Below are positions 23,645 to 35,616 of a stretch of DNA of 64,000 bases, one piece after another (the first letter of the stretch is position 1; every line of letters starts with the position of its first letter). A program made the position numbers and the translations under genes. Under the pieces are notes generated by a model. The model saw nothing but the letters and a program-made list of their open reading frames with translations. It did no database searches and was not told the origin of the DNA. This DNA is from Magicicada septendecula (Eukaryota > Arthropoda > Insecta > Hemiptera > Cicadidae), in NCBI GenBank assembly GCA_034769895.1, contig CM068367.1, positions 90,544,399 through 90,608,398 of the forward strand, in the 5' to 3' direction.

Positions 23645-25604
23645 GGAGAAAAGTAGAGGGCGGAGAAGACCCGTAATTCTGATTATCTGAAACCGTGTGA
23701 CCACTTTTATGTCAGTTAACGAAGATTGTATTGCAATAATACGTTTTATTATTTACACACGATAATAGTAAAACCTTCGTACACCTACTATCGTATACTT
23801 CAGCGGCGCGACAATCCATTACTGACTCAAGGCCTCCTTTTTAGGTTTCTGCACATAAAAAGTTTGACAGATGGGATATGTGAATTATCCGATCCAACCG
23901 CCAACCTGGAGGACCAGGAACTTTGATTTCGGGGTGCTGTTCCCCTAGAGAGGTGCTTTCACCTCAGCTGACGATCTCTCTGCCCGGTGGATAAACTGAC
24001 TTAGCCCATGTGTGCAGCCTCCTCCGCCTCCACACTAGATCCATATCCTGCTGCCGATGTGCACCATCCTGCCAGGCCAGAACCCAAGATACCCCCAGAC
24101 TGCCCTGACAGAACCTCCATCTCTCGTTTGCTTACCGATCCACTCCGCACTATTGTATAGCTCCCTCATTTAAACCAACACCCGATGGTATCGAAGCAAC
24201 TGTTATCAATCGTAATTCATTTTTTTATCTCGCCTCTGTGTAGTTACGTTATTGACATGTTCTACAACAGAACATGTTTATTGACATCATTAAACAACGG
24301 CTACATCGACAGTAGAATGACGACGACACGACTGGATGGCTCCATGGAAGGTGGGGAGCTGCAGTCGATGAACTCTAATTGTAGCAACGCCGAATCAAAG
24401 TGGACTCAAAACGGTAATCTCATCTTACTAACGGTGCAATCCGATTGGTGCACGGAAACAGTGTTGGGAAGTGTCGCACTTTTAAAGAACACATTATTCC
24501 ACTGAAGGTTTCCGACCGTCGTCCTTATGGCCGGAGGCAGCATTACCTCGTAAAAATGGCAAAATCATAGTTTAGTAAACACTGCTAAAACAATCTATAT
24601 TATTATCGGAGTATGAGTTGGATCTTAAGAACGAGTTAGAACTGACTGAAGAACGTACATGAATACACGCTGTTGTTTGTTCAGACAGACAAGTCACTCA
24701 TAACCTGAAGATCTAACAAAATGATAAACGCACAACAATAGAAGAAACCATATTATCTGATGGGATTTTGTTTTAAATAAACTAATGTTACACGATGTTC
24801 CTCGTCAAATTTCAGCTGACGTCAGCCAGTTCTGAACTTTCACAAAAACTCACACGCGCGCACGCACAAGTCCAATTAGCGGTTCGTCAAATTGACGTAC
24901 AAATATGACCTTGAAATCTTTTGGATATGCTGGGAGAGGAACTGTTATTTAACGCGACTCAAAGAAGTTGTTATAATCTGATTAAAAACAAAAAATACAT
25001 CTACGCTATAAACAGTCAGCCTTGTCGACAAGAAGATAAGTTATATAAACAAAACGAGGAAACAACGAGACAAAAATAAAACCATCGTGAAAATCGATTA
25101 AATTAATTACGCAACACATTATATAAGATTCCCTGGTTGTAAAAGGTACGTTGGTTGTTATACGTACAATGGTATACGCCCATAATTAGAACGGATCGTT
25201 TTTCGTAACATGCGGCTGTGACTTAACGGTCATGCGAGTCATCTAAACACGGGGACTATACCGTGGTTTTGCAGCCTGGGTCATATACACCTAAATGTCC
25301 AGCACACAATGTGATGTTACCTGTCCTGCTTGAACACACGCACACACACACAATAATCCTGCAGTCCATCGATTAATACGTAAATTATAACAGACTGAAA
25401 CTTCTCTTAATCGGAATTTCTATGATTCGTGATCTATACGATAAATTTGGACTGTTCATCAAAAAATTGGGAAAAATTATTCTAAAACTACCATAGATTA
25501 TTATTAATTTTTTAATATTTCCTCAGCGGTGTCCCACTGTATACCGTGAAATATTTGGCGACAGTTTAAGTCCCGATGTTTATACCATCGACAATGGACA
25601 AATT
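23645..25604. other. No recognisable gene
   Basis: Mixed-composition DNA. The 106-codon frame at 24185-24505 has no recognisable motif; 24000-24180 is locally C-rich. No terminal repeats were found. Confidence 0.45.
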
Positions 25605-25694
25605 TTTACTTCCATGTTCCTTAAGGAAATGGAAGTATGGTGATGGCAAAAAAAAAATCGTGTTCGAGATTATTGCAGATTCTGATTGTACTAG
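25605..25694 (+). repeat. Hairpin module, solitary copy
   Basis: ACTTCCATGTTCCTTAAGGA then atggaagt, followed by gtgttcgagattattgcaga, matching the satellite hairpin module for about 90 bp. No 162 bp monomers adjoin it. It lies more than 20 kb from either array, so the module is either dispersed on its own or the end of a mobile unit. Confidence 0.85.
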
Positions 25695-25867
25695 ACCCCC
25701 CTTCCATAAAAAAGGTAAAAGCTGTAACTACTGACAAAAACGTTTTGTTTCTTAAATTTTATAACGGTCAACAACCAGGTTTGAAAATTCAAACTAGACG
25801 TTTCTAGGGGCGAATCGTGCCACCGCCCAGGGCGGCAGATTCCGGGATGTTGAGTTTGGTGGAAAAA

Positions 25868-26793
25868 ATTTATAACTTCTCTGCATCAACTCGCCGTTGG
25901 GCTGTACTAAAAAATCACATTTCTAACCTTAGCTGAAACCTTGATGTGAAACAACTTGGGAAAGTAGAATAGACACTGTCACTCCACTTATATATCAAAT
26001 AGAAAAGACCTACGATGCGCTTGTTGATATCAATAAAGACGAAAACAGATAAAATGGTCACAGAGGATAAGATGGTTGGGGCATGTGGAGAGAATGGAAG
26101 AGGATAGAATGAATAAGAGAATGATGCAAGGAAGACTCTATTGCGGAAGACGAAGGGGACGGCCAAGGATGAGATGGTTGGATGAGGTGTTGAAGGATCT
26201 GTAGAAGTTGGGAGTTCGAGGATGGAGAGAGAGAGTGGCGGATAGAGATGACTGGAGGCGGATTGTTGAGAAGGCCAAGGCCCACCAAGGGAGGAGGAGG
26301 AGGAGAAGGAGGAGGAGGAGGAGGAGGAGGAGGAGGAGGAGGAGGAGGAAAAGAAGAAGATAAAATGGTGGCTCACGAGGCTAGCAGTCTGGCGAGTCAT
26401 GTACTTGACTTCACATTTCTGTGTTCCATAGTAATATGGTACGACATATCACTCCATGTTAAAACGCTGCAAAGTATTGACGTGGATGTAACAAAAGCTG
26501 TCAGTTTACTTGAAAACACAAGCATTTATTTCATGTCTGTCAGAAGTGACTTAAAATATCAAAGCTACGTTGACGCTAAGGAACTAGCCACTAAATTGGA
26601 CACTGAAAACCCAATAATCAGAGGCTCAGCACAAGTACGAAGGAGAAAGATTAAAAGACGATTTGATTACGAAGGAAAGGACGAATTCATTGAAGATCCA
26701 GAGTTGCTGTGCACAGTCGATTTTTATTTTAAAGTCATAGATATTACCATTTGTGCTTTACATGAAAGATTCCAACAGATTAAAGGGACATAG
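25868..26793 (+). pseudogene. hAT transposase, zinc-finger MYM-type 1-like, disrupted
   Basis: First piece: STRRWAVLKNHISNL, then after a frameshift a WESRIDTVTPLIYQIEKTYD and ALVDINKDENR stretch, matching the segment TRWESRxxAVxxxxxQ of ZMYM1-like hAT transposases. A LINE end (26059-26357) then interrupts it. Second piece: HEASSLASHVLDFTFLCSIV, IWYDISLHVKTLQSIDVDVT, RRKIKRRFDYEGKDEFIEDP and VDFYFKVIDITICALHERFQ, the family's middle region. The N-terminal zinc finger and the C-terminal hATC domain are missing. Intact relatives are nuclear cut-and-paste transposases. Confidence 0.82.
26059..26357 (+). mobile_element. 5'-truncated LINE insertion with GGA tail
   Basis: Flanked by a 12 bp target duplication agataaaatggt (26047-26058 and 26358-26369). 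It encodes the 3' end of a RTE/Jockey-type ORF2: LGHVERMEEDRMNKRMMQGR, RRRGRPRMRWLDEVLKDL, an in-frame TAG, LGVRGWRERVADRDDWRRIV and EKAKAHQGR. It ends in a GGA/GAG tract (26283-26350) that serves as the 3' tail. The insertion splits the hAT transposase, so it is younger than the hAT. Confidence 0.88.
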
Positions 26794-26889
26794 TAAACTT
26801 TTTTCCATCCTGTATGACGAGTAATGAATAGGGAGGGGGTGGCACTCATAAATACTGTACAGGGCGGCAGAAACGCTAGGGCGGCCCTG

Positions 26890-27305
26890 CGTTTACGTAA
26901 TAAAAGAAGACGATTTTGATTTTGTGGTCTCTGCTTATCCCTCCTGTAATTTAATAACTAGTAAGTACACTAAATGTAAATTTCCATCAATATTTACGTA
27001 CCGGTAGTTTTAATATTGTTTAGTGGTTTTTCAATAGAACAAAATTTACTCAACATTTTTTGTATAAATTAATCTAGGCTGCGAATTTCTACAAATAAAT
27101 CTCTCTACATAACAATATACTCTATTAATGTTGAGGTGTCACATTAGCGCCACACTGGATGCGGCAAGTCAGCCAAGTCCAAGTCAACGTGACTAAAACG
27201 AGGAAAGGTAGTCAGTAGTCACCTACGTACAAGGTCATGACCATACCGATGTTGCTGTTCGTTCTGAAACCTGGGTTCCGGTGAAAAACAGATTAGTAGA
27301 ATATA
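26890..27305. other. No recognisable gene
   Basis: No motif-bearing frame or repeat end detected before the hAT-like element at 27306. Confidence 0.5.
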
Positions 27306-28051
27306 TTGTGGCGTAACTAGAGGCTCGCAGGCCCCTGGCAAAGTTTGAAGGTGGACCTCCTTCGAGTTCATGTTTTATAATATTGTTGTCCTTACGTTTT
27401 ATAATGTTCGAATAATTTCCATACCTACTGCATCTACGGGCCTGTTATTAGCCAAAATCGGGTCAGAAATAGAGCACCAATTTTTTATTCTTACTTATTA
27501 TTATTGGGTCCTTCAGTCTTTCGACTGGTTTGTACCCTCCCCGCATATACCCGTGGTGCGTGTGTTACGGAGTCTCTCACAGGTATATGGGGCCTACAGT
27601 TTAACGCCGGATCCGAACGGCGTTACGAAATTTACTGGGAAAATTGTCTAATAAAATTAACAAGTCGTTTTGCAACAGAGAGACAAGAAGTCGAACTAGA
27701 AGGTAATTCTTTTAATTACCTTCAAGTTAAGGGTAACTTCGTAAGTTAAGGCCTTTACCTTCGTATAAATTTTGCTAGGTCAACCTAGTAAAAATTTTAA
27801 AACTTCTTATAAATGGCACCAATTCTCCGAATTTCACTAGGTGGATATGTAAACTTTGCTTAGCTAGCCAAGTATAATTTACACAAAAGCCTTTTAATTA
27901 TTCCCAATTTCGACTTCTTGTCTTTCTATTGTAAAATAACTTGATAATGTTTCCTATAATATTTTTCTTAGCGCAAAAAAGAAAGAAGGTGGGCCTCCTT
28001 TACTGGCCCCGGGACAGTTGCTAGTCTAGCCATCCGATAGTTACGCCCCTG
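27306..28051. mobile_element. hAT-like non-autonomous element
   Basis: Right end reads outward as CAGGGGCGTAACTATCGGAT; left end is TTGTGGCGTAACTAGAGG, sharing GGCGTAACTA. The 7 bp gaatata flanks both sides (27299-27305, 28052-28058). Subterminal ggcccctgg/ggccccggg pair. The interior holds a foldback at 27650-27945. A 93-codon frame at 27370-27651 is unrecognised. Confidence 0.75.
27650..27945. repeat. Foldback inside the 27.3 kb element
   Basis: gacaagaagtcgaac near 27675 is mirrored by tttcgacttcttgtc near 27907, with flanks that pair for about 50 bp. A shorter perfect dyad, gaaggtaatt/aattaccttc, lies at 27699-27723. Confidence 0.7.
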
Positions 28052-28061
28052 GAATATAGGG

Positions 28062-28300
28062 ATCGGACATGACGTTCTTGCGATCTGTTAAAGGTTGCCT
28101 GTGAAGGGATAGACACTCTACAATAATATACGTAAAGAGCTGAAAATTTGTAATATTCGAAATCGCGTTGCGGAGAACGCAGGTAGACTGCACATCTGAA
28201 TAATAGGATGCTGGATGGCAGGTTGCTCAAGGAAGTTTAGCAACACAAGCTTATTGGAAGAAGAGATATATAAGAAGACCTAGAAAACGCTGGTGATGCG
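28062..28300 (+). pseudogene. RTE-like LINE, ORF2 3' fragment
   Basis: Broken translation gives MTFLRSVKGCL, a RKELKICNIRNRVAE stretch in the next frame, NRMLDGRLLKEV, HKLIGRRDI and RRPRKRW. This matches the 3' end of many animal RTE/Jockey ORF2s (FLRSV.G, ELKI.NI..RI.EYR, GRR..RPRKRW). At least three frame changes and two stops. It begins just outside the hAT target duplication. Confidence 0.75.
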
Positions 28301-30109
28301 GATGTATTTTCTTTGGCACTAGAACATGCGATTCGCTTATTCTCCTTGTCAGAAGAAGATGTACTACCGTCGACAACAGAAACTAATTTTTGCCTTCTCA
28401 AGATTTCATCTGAAACCCAGCCCTGGAACATACAGCATTCGGGAAAACTCCTACCCGTACAGGCATCATTTCCGTTTATTTTAAAATTCACCACCGTCTG
28501 TTACAGGCCTAAAACAACCAGACGGGGGTTTCGGCTGCCCACTCTGGACTAGAAGCTACTTGCTCGTCTTGGTCCACTATGGGTATTTCGCCCCCTCCCT
28601 TCACGGTACCATCCATATCTGGGAGGCGTACCCATATCTACGTGGAGGACCCCTGATATTAATAATTAACATTATGGCAATGAAGTTCACAGAAAAAGTC
28701 TGCACATTCGCTATCTCAAAAAATATTATTGAAAATCCAAAAATAAACAATGAGAATTCATATGTAATCAATAATTTGCACAAACACGATATACTTGTAG
28801 TTCTGGCCGCATATTTTCATTTCGAATACATCCCTCTTGATTGTAGTCATTACTGTTTAACTCATATAATTTCACAGATCTGAGTATTATTTAGAACTTT
28901 TTTCTTTATTATTGAAGGTTCTCATCCATATTAACATGCTGGAATTACAATATTCTGTGTTTCTTTTCCTCTTTTCTCTGCGATGTCTTCTCATAGCAAC
29001 ATGTATATCTCAAAATGTATATGTAGTTCCCTAGCCATATCCCTTTTCTCATAAAATGAGGCACTTCACTCACAGACTTACATATTAGATTCAGTGCAGG
29101 TTAGCTAAAACTGATATGAGTTTGAAGAATTAGGCCTAATATCTTTGACACTACACCATGGGCATGGCAAATTTCTTGTAAATCCAATGTCCATAAATCG
29201 TTCATCTTATAATTCAAGATGAAATCTAGTCTCTCACTCTGATACTTGTGTTTAGCCGTAAAGACAAAAATGGTTATTTTAGGCCTATATTTATAAACTG
29301 ACTGACAATAAACATTGTAGGTTGAGTTGATGATTAAAATTCTACATGCTATAAACCATTATCATCCTTGTATAGGCCTTGTGTATATCATACAAGGTGA
29401 ATTGCGTGAAGGAAATGATATAACCATGGCAATCAATTAAACCATGACTATTAGTTCTATAAGCTTTTATACTCGTAGTTACTAAAATGTAGACTTGCAG
29501 TGTACACTGTCTGTTTGCACACTCTAGCTTAACTCACTTGGATACTAAATAAAGGTTACTATGAGTTTTATATTCAATCAAACTGATGGTGAGTTTGGAG
29601 AATTGACACTATGCCATGGGCATGGTAAATTTCCTATAAATCCAATGCCCATAGAGTTGTCTGTTCACCTTTACAAACTTGTATAAAAACATAGAATTTA
29701 CTGGTTTCTACTGTCCGTGTGTGTAATTTTGAGTTTGTACTTGCAAACTGAAAACATCAGAATATACCAGAAGTCTGCTTTGTAATTAACTATTCCTTGA
29801 CTACCTCATGAAATATCAAAGTTCTTCCTTTATCTATGCCAAATCAAGGCGAACCATTGCATGGTATGTTTTGGTTGTGTATATCACTAGTATACTTAAA
29901 AAAAAATTAAAGAAAACATCAAGAGCATGGGGAATTCACTTCGTCCAGTTTAACACGGATCCCTACTGGATTTGTTTCATGTTATATCTTCGTTACTGGT
30001 GTTCTTAACTTTCCTCCTTGAAAGTTGGAAATTTTTAATATGAATTATTAAAAAAAAAATAATAATTGACACTGTTCGAAAAGTTTCAGATTTACGGAAT
30101 TATACTCCT
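28301..30109. other. No recognisable gene; one diverged direct repeat
   Basis: Frames at 28237-28494 (minus), 28313-28552 and 28560-28883 have no motif. A ~95 bp segment containing catgggcatggcaaatttct at 29104-29205 recurs, diverged, at 29576-29668, a local duplication about 470 bp apart. Confidence 0.5.
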
Positions 30110-30111
30110 TA

Positions 30112-30669
30112 CGTTTTCGGAAGGCACCTAAGAGATTAGGAGACCCTCGCCCACCAACGCGCACTCACACACACACGCGCGACCAGTTTGACCTGCCTCT
30201 AATGGCGCTTCGATGAGTCACCTATACCTACTAGGCACTGAATGACAAAATTATGAAATTTTGTATTCTAGATTTTACATAAGTTGTGATACATTTTTTG
30301 GATTCTATATTCAATTTCCTTCAAAATGGGTCCAAACACGAAATAATTACGACATTTATGAGCTTTAAAAAGATTATAGTAATCTATTACGTAGAATAGT
30401 GTTTGGCGTCTTTTTAAAGCTCATAAATGTCGTAATTATTTCGTGTTTGGACCCATTTTGAAGGAAATTGAATATAGAATCCAAAAAATGTATCATAACT
30501 TATGTAAAATCTAGAATACAAATTTTTATAGTTTTGTCGTTCAATGCCTAGTAGGTGACTCATCGAAGCGCCATTAGAGGCAGGTCAAAACTGGTCGCGC
30601 GCGTGGGTGTGTGTGAGTGCGCGTTGGTGGGCGAGGGTCTCCTAATCTCTTAGGTCCCTTCCGAAAACG
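30112..30669. mobile_element. Foldback MITE with ~260 bp arms
   Basis: A 558 bp near-perfect palindrome. The left arm 30112-30372 begins CGTTTTCGGAAGG and is mirrored by 30407-30669 ending CCTTCCGAAAACG; the loop is only about 35 bp. TA flanks both ends (30110-30111, 30670-30671), suggesting a Tc1/mariner-type target. Arms differ by a few substitutions and short indels. A transcript would form a long hairpin and could feed small-RNA pathways (inference). Confidence 0.9.
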
Positions 30670-30801
30670 TAAGAAGTATACTTATCTACCCCCCCCCCCA
30701 AACCAAACACAATCTCGCAGATGTATTACTTTATTGTGTTTAAGTCAGGATTTAAACCCTATTAGAAACCTTTATTTAGTACTCAAGTGAGTTAACTAGA
30801 G

Positions 30802-31441
30802 CAGTGGTTCTCAACCTTTTTTTTTGTTCATAGCACAGTATCTTATGTAGCGAGTTCCCACGACACACTAACATATGAGTTGGCAACAATTTTCCCTCCC
30901 CCATTCCTATCACAAGGTATGACTGGGCACAGAATCCTTATGCTGTGACCCCAGAATTAACCATCGACCTCCCTCTGGAGAAAGAAGAACAATTCCAGCA
31001 GACCAAACACTTCAACTCACATGTGGGTGAACTATCACTTCTCAAGTTTTGGGTGTTAAATTTCCAAAGTGCTTCTCAAGTGGAAGCGGACTTTACAGCA
31101 CTAACAATCATAAAAAATATAAGAAAAGTGAGAGACTTCTCTTAGATGAATAGGAAATTGGTATGTGTTTTATCTTCAATAATCTCCCACTAATTGAACT
31201 TTTATAGAAGAAACTACAATTTCACCTTTTTCTCATCAATAACTCAAATATTATATTGTAAATCGTAAGCCAAGTCATAAGCCATAAGTCCCGTGTAAAA
31301 ATGTGTTTAAACTCTTGAATATTTTTCTCGTTTCTTATCCAAAATAAATACTGAGTAAAATTATTTTAATTACGTTTACCAGCAATATCAAAAGTCTCGA
31401 AATTTTCGTGGCACATATAACAGCAGCACTGAGAACCACTG
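30802..31441 (+). mobile_element. hAT (Charlie-like) element with hATC remnant
   Basis: A 640 bp element whose ends are CAGTGGTTCTCAACC and gagaaccactg; 8 bp flanks aactagag (30794-30801) and agctagag (31442-31449) differ at one base. Within it a frame reads LLKFWVLNFQ and ADFTALTIIKNIRKVR, resembling the hAT C-terminal dimerisation region (FW...GFSALT.IKTK.R.R). Most of the transposase is deleted. Confidence 0.85.
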
Positions 31442-31449
31442 AGCTAGAG

Positions 31450-32164
31450 TGTGCAAATAGACAGTCTACACTGCAAACAGACTATGACGGATCCACACCG
31501 TAATGGTTTTCAGTTCTGTAAGACTGAATACCTGAAAGTGAGTCATTCAGTTCAACATTTATCTAACCATCAAAACCAACAAAGAGTTATATAGGTCTGA
31601 GATATCATGTGCCCTTAGGTAATGGACTACACAACAACGAGTTTCAACACAAACAGAAAATTTTGCGTTCGTGCTTATTATTTCAATCTGACAAAAATTT
31701 AATGTTTGTCTAACACAAAAACACTTCTCAGTCATGTATCAATGTCTTGTAAGATCTTGCATGTACAGTACACAGTAAACACAAATGTTATTAAAACTGT
31801 ATTACACTTTCACTTATTGCACTGCCAGGACAGGTTAGCAATGACATTCACAACAAGCTTGCTTCAAATAGTAATGGTGGTATAATAAATCATAATGTAT
31901 TACCTTGGCTACAGTCTGTATGTAACATCTGTTCTGCCAACTCTGTGCATGTTTGGGTATACACTCTACATTATTTTAAATTAAAAACACAATACTTTTT
32001 CAAAATGATTTTATTTTTTTTTTTTTGAAGCATTTTTTTAAAATTAATATCTTGCATTTAATTAATTATATATACTGACAGAAATTTTCTATCCAATAAT
32101 ATCATACAGGTTGTAATTGAACGATTACTATGAGTGTGGAAAGCCTCACGTTTGAGCGCCAATT
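31450..32164. other. No recognisable gene; LTR-internal remnant at right edge
   Basis: No motif-bearing frame. The last 35 bp before the LTR (aagcctcacg...gcgccaatt, 32135-32164) resemble the primer-site side of the right LTR (36952-36976). Confidence 0.5.
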
Positions 32165-34372
32165 TGTAATTAAACGTGTACCTTCATATTAATAATGTTA
32201 ATATGTAATAAAAACTGTGTTGTTTAATAAAAACTTTTGCTCTAGGTGTATCTGTTTTTGTCAGTTGATACTATTGGTTGCGTGTTTATTCCTCGTATAT
32301 GTGTTAATTCTATTTAATTATAATTTCATTTTATGGATGAATCTTCTTTATCGGTTAATTCTAGAATTAACTGAAGAGAATTCTTCAGTTCGTCTGCTTC
32401 AATATTGAATGTAGCGGTTATATCATCCCAAAACAATTTCTTAATGAATACGTTCGATTTCCATCTCAAACGTATTCGTTGAGGCTAATTTCGGTTTCAT
32501 AATTTTTGTTATTTTTACAACTCGCAGACATCTTCTTGATCTTCTCTTCTTGATCTTCATGCATATAGAACGAATCCTAATTATACTTTACGTTCAAGAA
32601 ATAAAACACATGGAAATGATATTGGTAATAATAATGTTTAATCTTTAAAATTTTTATTCAAGTATAGTAAAAATTGTTATTTCGATATTAACATTAGCAA
32701 TGATCGATTCTTATCTCAGGGTCACTTGTCAAATGAATTAAGTATATAAAAGTGAATTTTTCTGACTGCTATGCAAGGTTCAATTAATTAATAAAAAACA
32801 AATAAAGAGTACATTACAATGGAAATAGATTAATACTTATTATCTAACATAATATTATAAATAACTATTAATGTTTGAACAGTATGGCCGGTAATATTTC
32901 ATTTCATTATGTGCGCAATGCATGCTGGTTGTCGAGTGACGTCATAATTATGGCCGACGATTGACCAGCTAGTTAGTGTAAATTGGTTCCCAATGTATGT
33001 TAATAAAATATTGTCACTTAGTGTTCACTATTTCTTATATTCTGTTCTTTTTTTTTTTTATAAAATGTTTTATCAATTACAATGTGGTGTGAGTTGTTGG
33101 TGTTGCAGGTGATTATTCGTATTTGGATTACAAGAATTGATTGGTTAAATTTTTGTAGAATACATACAGTTCCTTAGTTAATTTTAATTCACTAAAATTA
33201 ACTTCTTGTTAATCACTTTATATTTTCGTTAACTTCACTGGTAGTCGTTCATGTTGGGTTAGATGACTTATTGTAATGACTTCATGATTTTTCTGTTTGG
33301 TAATTCATACTTCTGGGTTTGGTTCCTTGTTTTAAAATGTTTTACATATTTTTTTTTTATCCGCACTCCTCAACCGTATTCAATCGTGGTTAACAATCAA
33401 GTGTTCCAATTTCTTCTTTTTTTTCACAGAAACTGACCAAAATTCTTGGATTCTTATTGGCCCATAATGCAAAGTTCAACTGTTACATTACCATGATCAT
33501 TAAAATACATTACATTTTATATATTGCCTTCAAATTACCTTTTTATCATAACACAATAATATTTAATACAATTTATATGTGGTTAATCCAAATAAAATTA
33601 TAAATCATTTAATGCCAAACATGGCCTGGTTTGGTCATGTAAAAACTAGTATCTTGTGGATTTTACATTTATCTTACTAAACAATTTAGAATTATGGATG
33701 ACAGTTGACTATGACCCTTTGATACAATATTAATTTAATTTGATCTGCTAGTAACAAGAACTTTTTATAATTTAAAACAAAACTCTTAACTATACTCCTT
33801 ATCTTAATAATTATAACTTACTACATTTAACTGGTTACACACTGCTAAACAATTGTATGTGTGTTATTTTCTAAATCACTAGTGTCAATTATGATTGATT
33901 GAACATCACTTCTTAATACTAAATAACACCACACCTTTCAACTATAGTCTGTATGATTATTATTATGCCACTTTTTATGTGTTTGTTTTCACTTATGTCA
34001 CTAGGGTTTTGTGCCCCTTTGGTCACCTTATTTTACAAAAAGAAAGATTTTTATTGGCCTATTTAGTCCTATAGGTAATACACATTTTATGCTATGAAGT
34101 GGCTGTACTCTTTATTATTTTGGTTACTGTTTATTTATTTAATGCTTGTTTACAGCTTTAATTTTTACTGATTTACTGCCCTATCTAACTGGGTAATGTC
34201 TGGTTATTATTTGTTAGTCATAGTCAGGTCAATGGTTGGTGTTGAGTTAATTTTGGTCCATTCATTATCTTTAATTTTGGGGTTTTCGGTTTATTAGCTG
34301 GTGATCTATTCCTGAATGAGTTTTCACAGTTTATTATTTATAATTAGTCATACAGTTTTCTGTTTCGTTACA
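32165..34372 (-). repeat. LTR at the element's 3' side
   Basis: 2208 bp. Compared with the other LTR it has about 235 extra bases around 33255-33490, probably deleted from the partner. The two are otherwise alike at roughly 95% by eye. Confidence 0.85.
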
Positions 34373-34387
34373 AATTGCCCTCCTTCA
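34373..34387 (-). other. Polypurine tract candidate
   Basis: Minus strand: GAAGGAGGGCAATT immediately before the LTR start TGTAAC, the position of the plus-strand primer. Confidence 0.65.
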
Positions 34388-35615
34388 GAAGTAATTATTT
34401 CTGAACACTTCGTTAGGTGTGATGACATAATTACTTATGTTACATTTTCCTTTTCTTCTTCTTGGTATTTCTGCAGTTCTGAAGCGTTATACGTCCCCCT
34501 TATCTTTTAGTGTTTGGATAATAAGACTGGCTTAGGTAGATGAACTGCATTCAATTGTTTCTTGCTTCTTTTCTCTTGTTCTCTGGATTTCTTTCCTTCC
34601 TTATGGTTTCAGGGATTGGGTTGTGATAAATTTTCTTGAGTTGGGTTATTATATAACAATTCACAAATAACTTCCTTTTCTTCTCTGGGCAAATCTAAAA
34701 ATATATTATTTTTTCCTCATATTTCTTATACAGGTGGTTATCAATTGAGTTTTCCTTTCCTCTGGGGTTTCTTTTCTTTCTTCCTCTGCTTTATCTTCTG
34801 TTCAGGTCGATTCCTTGATTGGGGTTAGTAATTCCTCCCTAACTTTAAATGGCACGGTGAATGCATATCGGCTGTGAGTGGCACTATTCTGACCTATTCC
34901 TCACCCGACCATTCCCCCGTACATGGTACAGTGCTCTTTTGCCCCTGCCCATAATAATAATTTTTGAGTGGCGCCGTAGGTTTCTACACTCTGTAAAATG
35001 GTAACTATTGAACACCCTCGGAATCCAGTTGTCTTCTTAACATTTTTCATTTCTATATTTTGCCTCCCAGCAGCTCCCCTTATTTTTTATATTATTTATT
35101 ATCAGTTTTGGTAAAATCATTGGTATATTTCTCCTCTTCTATTTAATTTCACTTTGTAGTTCATTGATTCATTTGCCACAGTGTCATTCATCTCCTTTTT
35201 CAATACCCCTTTTTAGTGCAGCAGTTACAACTATGGTTTTTTGTTGTTCTATTTATTTCCAGACATCGATTCTTCTTCTGCAAGTTCATCCTTTCATTTA
35301 TTTGTTTTAAGTACTTACTCTCTTCACTCATTATGATCCCCTTATTATCGTTCTTGACAGTCATATGCTATTCCAAACCCTGTATTGATGGGCTATTGGT
35401 TATTTTCTCCGCAGTGCTTAGTCCCTTATATCTCCATTTGTATCGTTTATTTTTCCCATTAATTTGTTTTAAATTTTCATTAATTTGTCTTAAGTCTTTT
35501 GATTATTATTAACTGGTCTCCATTAATTTAGCGTTTAATATACTTCTGTTCCATTGGTTTGCCTGTTCGGTAATCAGAAAATCAGTCCCATTTCTCGGTG
35601 TTCATCTGCACTTAG
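34388..35615 (-). other. Interior of LTR element, no readable pol
   Basis: Between the gag-like gene and the purine tract. On the minus strand a few phrases resemble repeats of the gag coiled coil (LRQINENLKQIN near 35450), interrupted by stops. The plus-strand 98-codon frame at 35216-35512 is the antisense of this. No RT or integrase motif is visible. Confidence 0.5.
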
Positions 35616-35616
35616 T

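Larger units (their letters stand above)
25805..26889 (+). mobile_element. Decayed hAT element (ZMYM1-like), with nested LINE
   Basis: Left end region has ccaccgcccagggcggcag; right end is gggcggcagaaacgctaggg then cggccctg, so the right terminus reads CAGGGCCGCCC outward. A cgttt stretch occurs just outside both ends (25799-25803, 26890-26894), a poor remnant of an 8 bp duplication. Boundaries are approximate. It contains transposase pieces at 25868-26058 and 26358-26793. Confidence 0.7.

Noticed and set aside
23476-23676. Poly-Gly frame and opposing poly-Leu/poly-Ser frames at 23.5 and 26.3 kb
   Set aside because: Products of GGA trinucleotide repeats.
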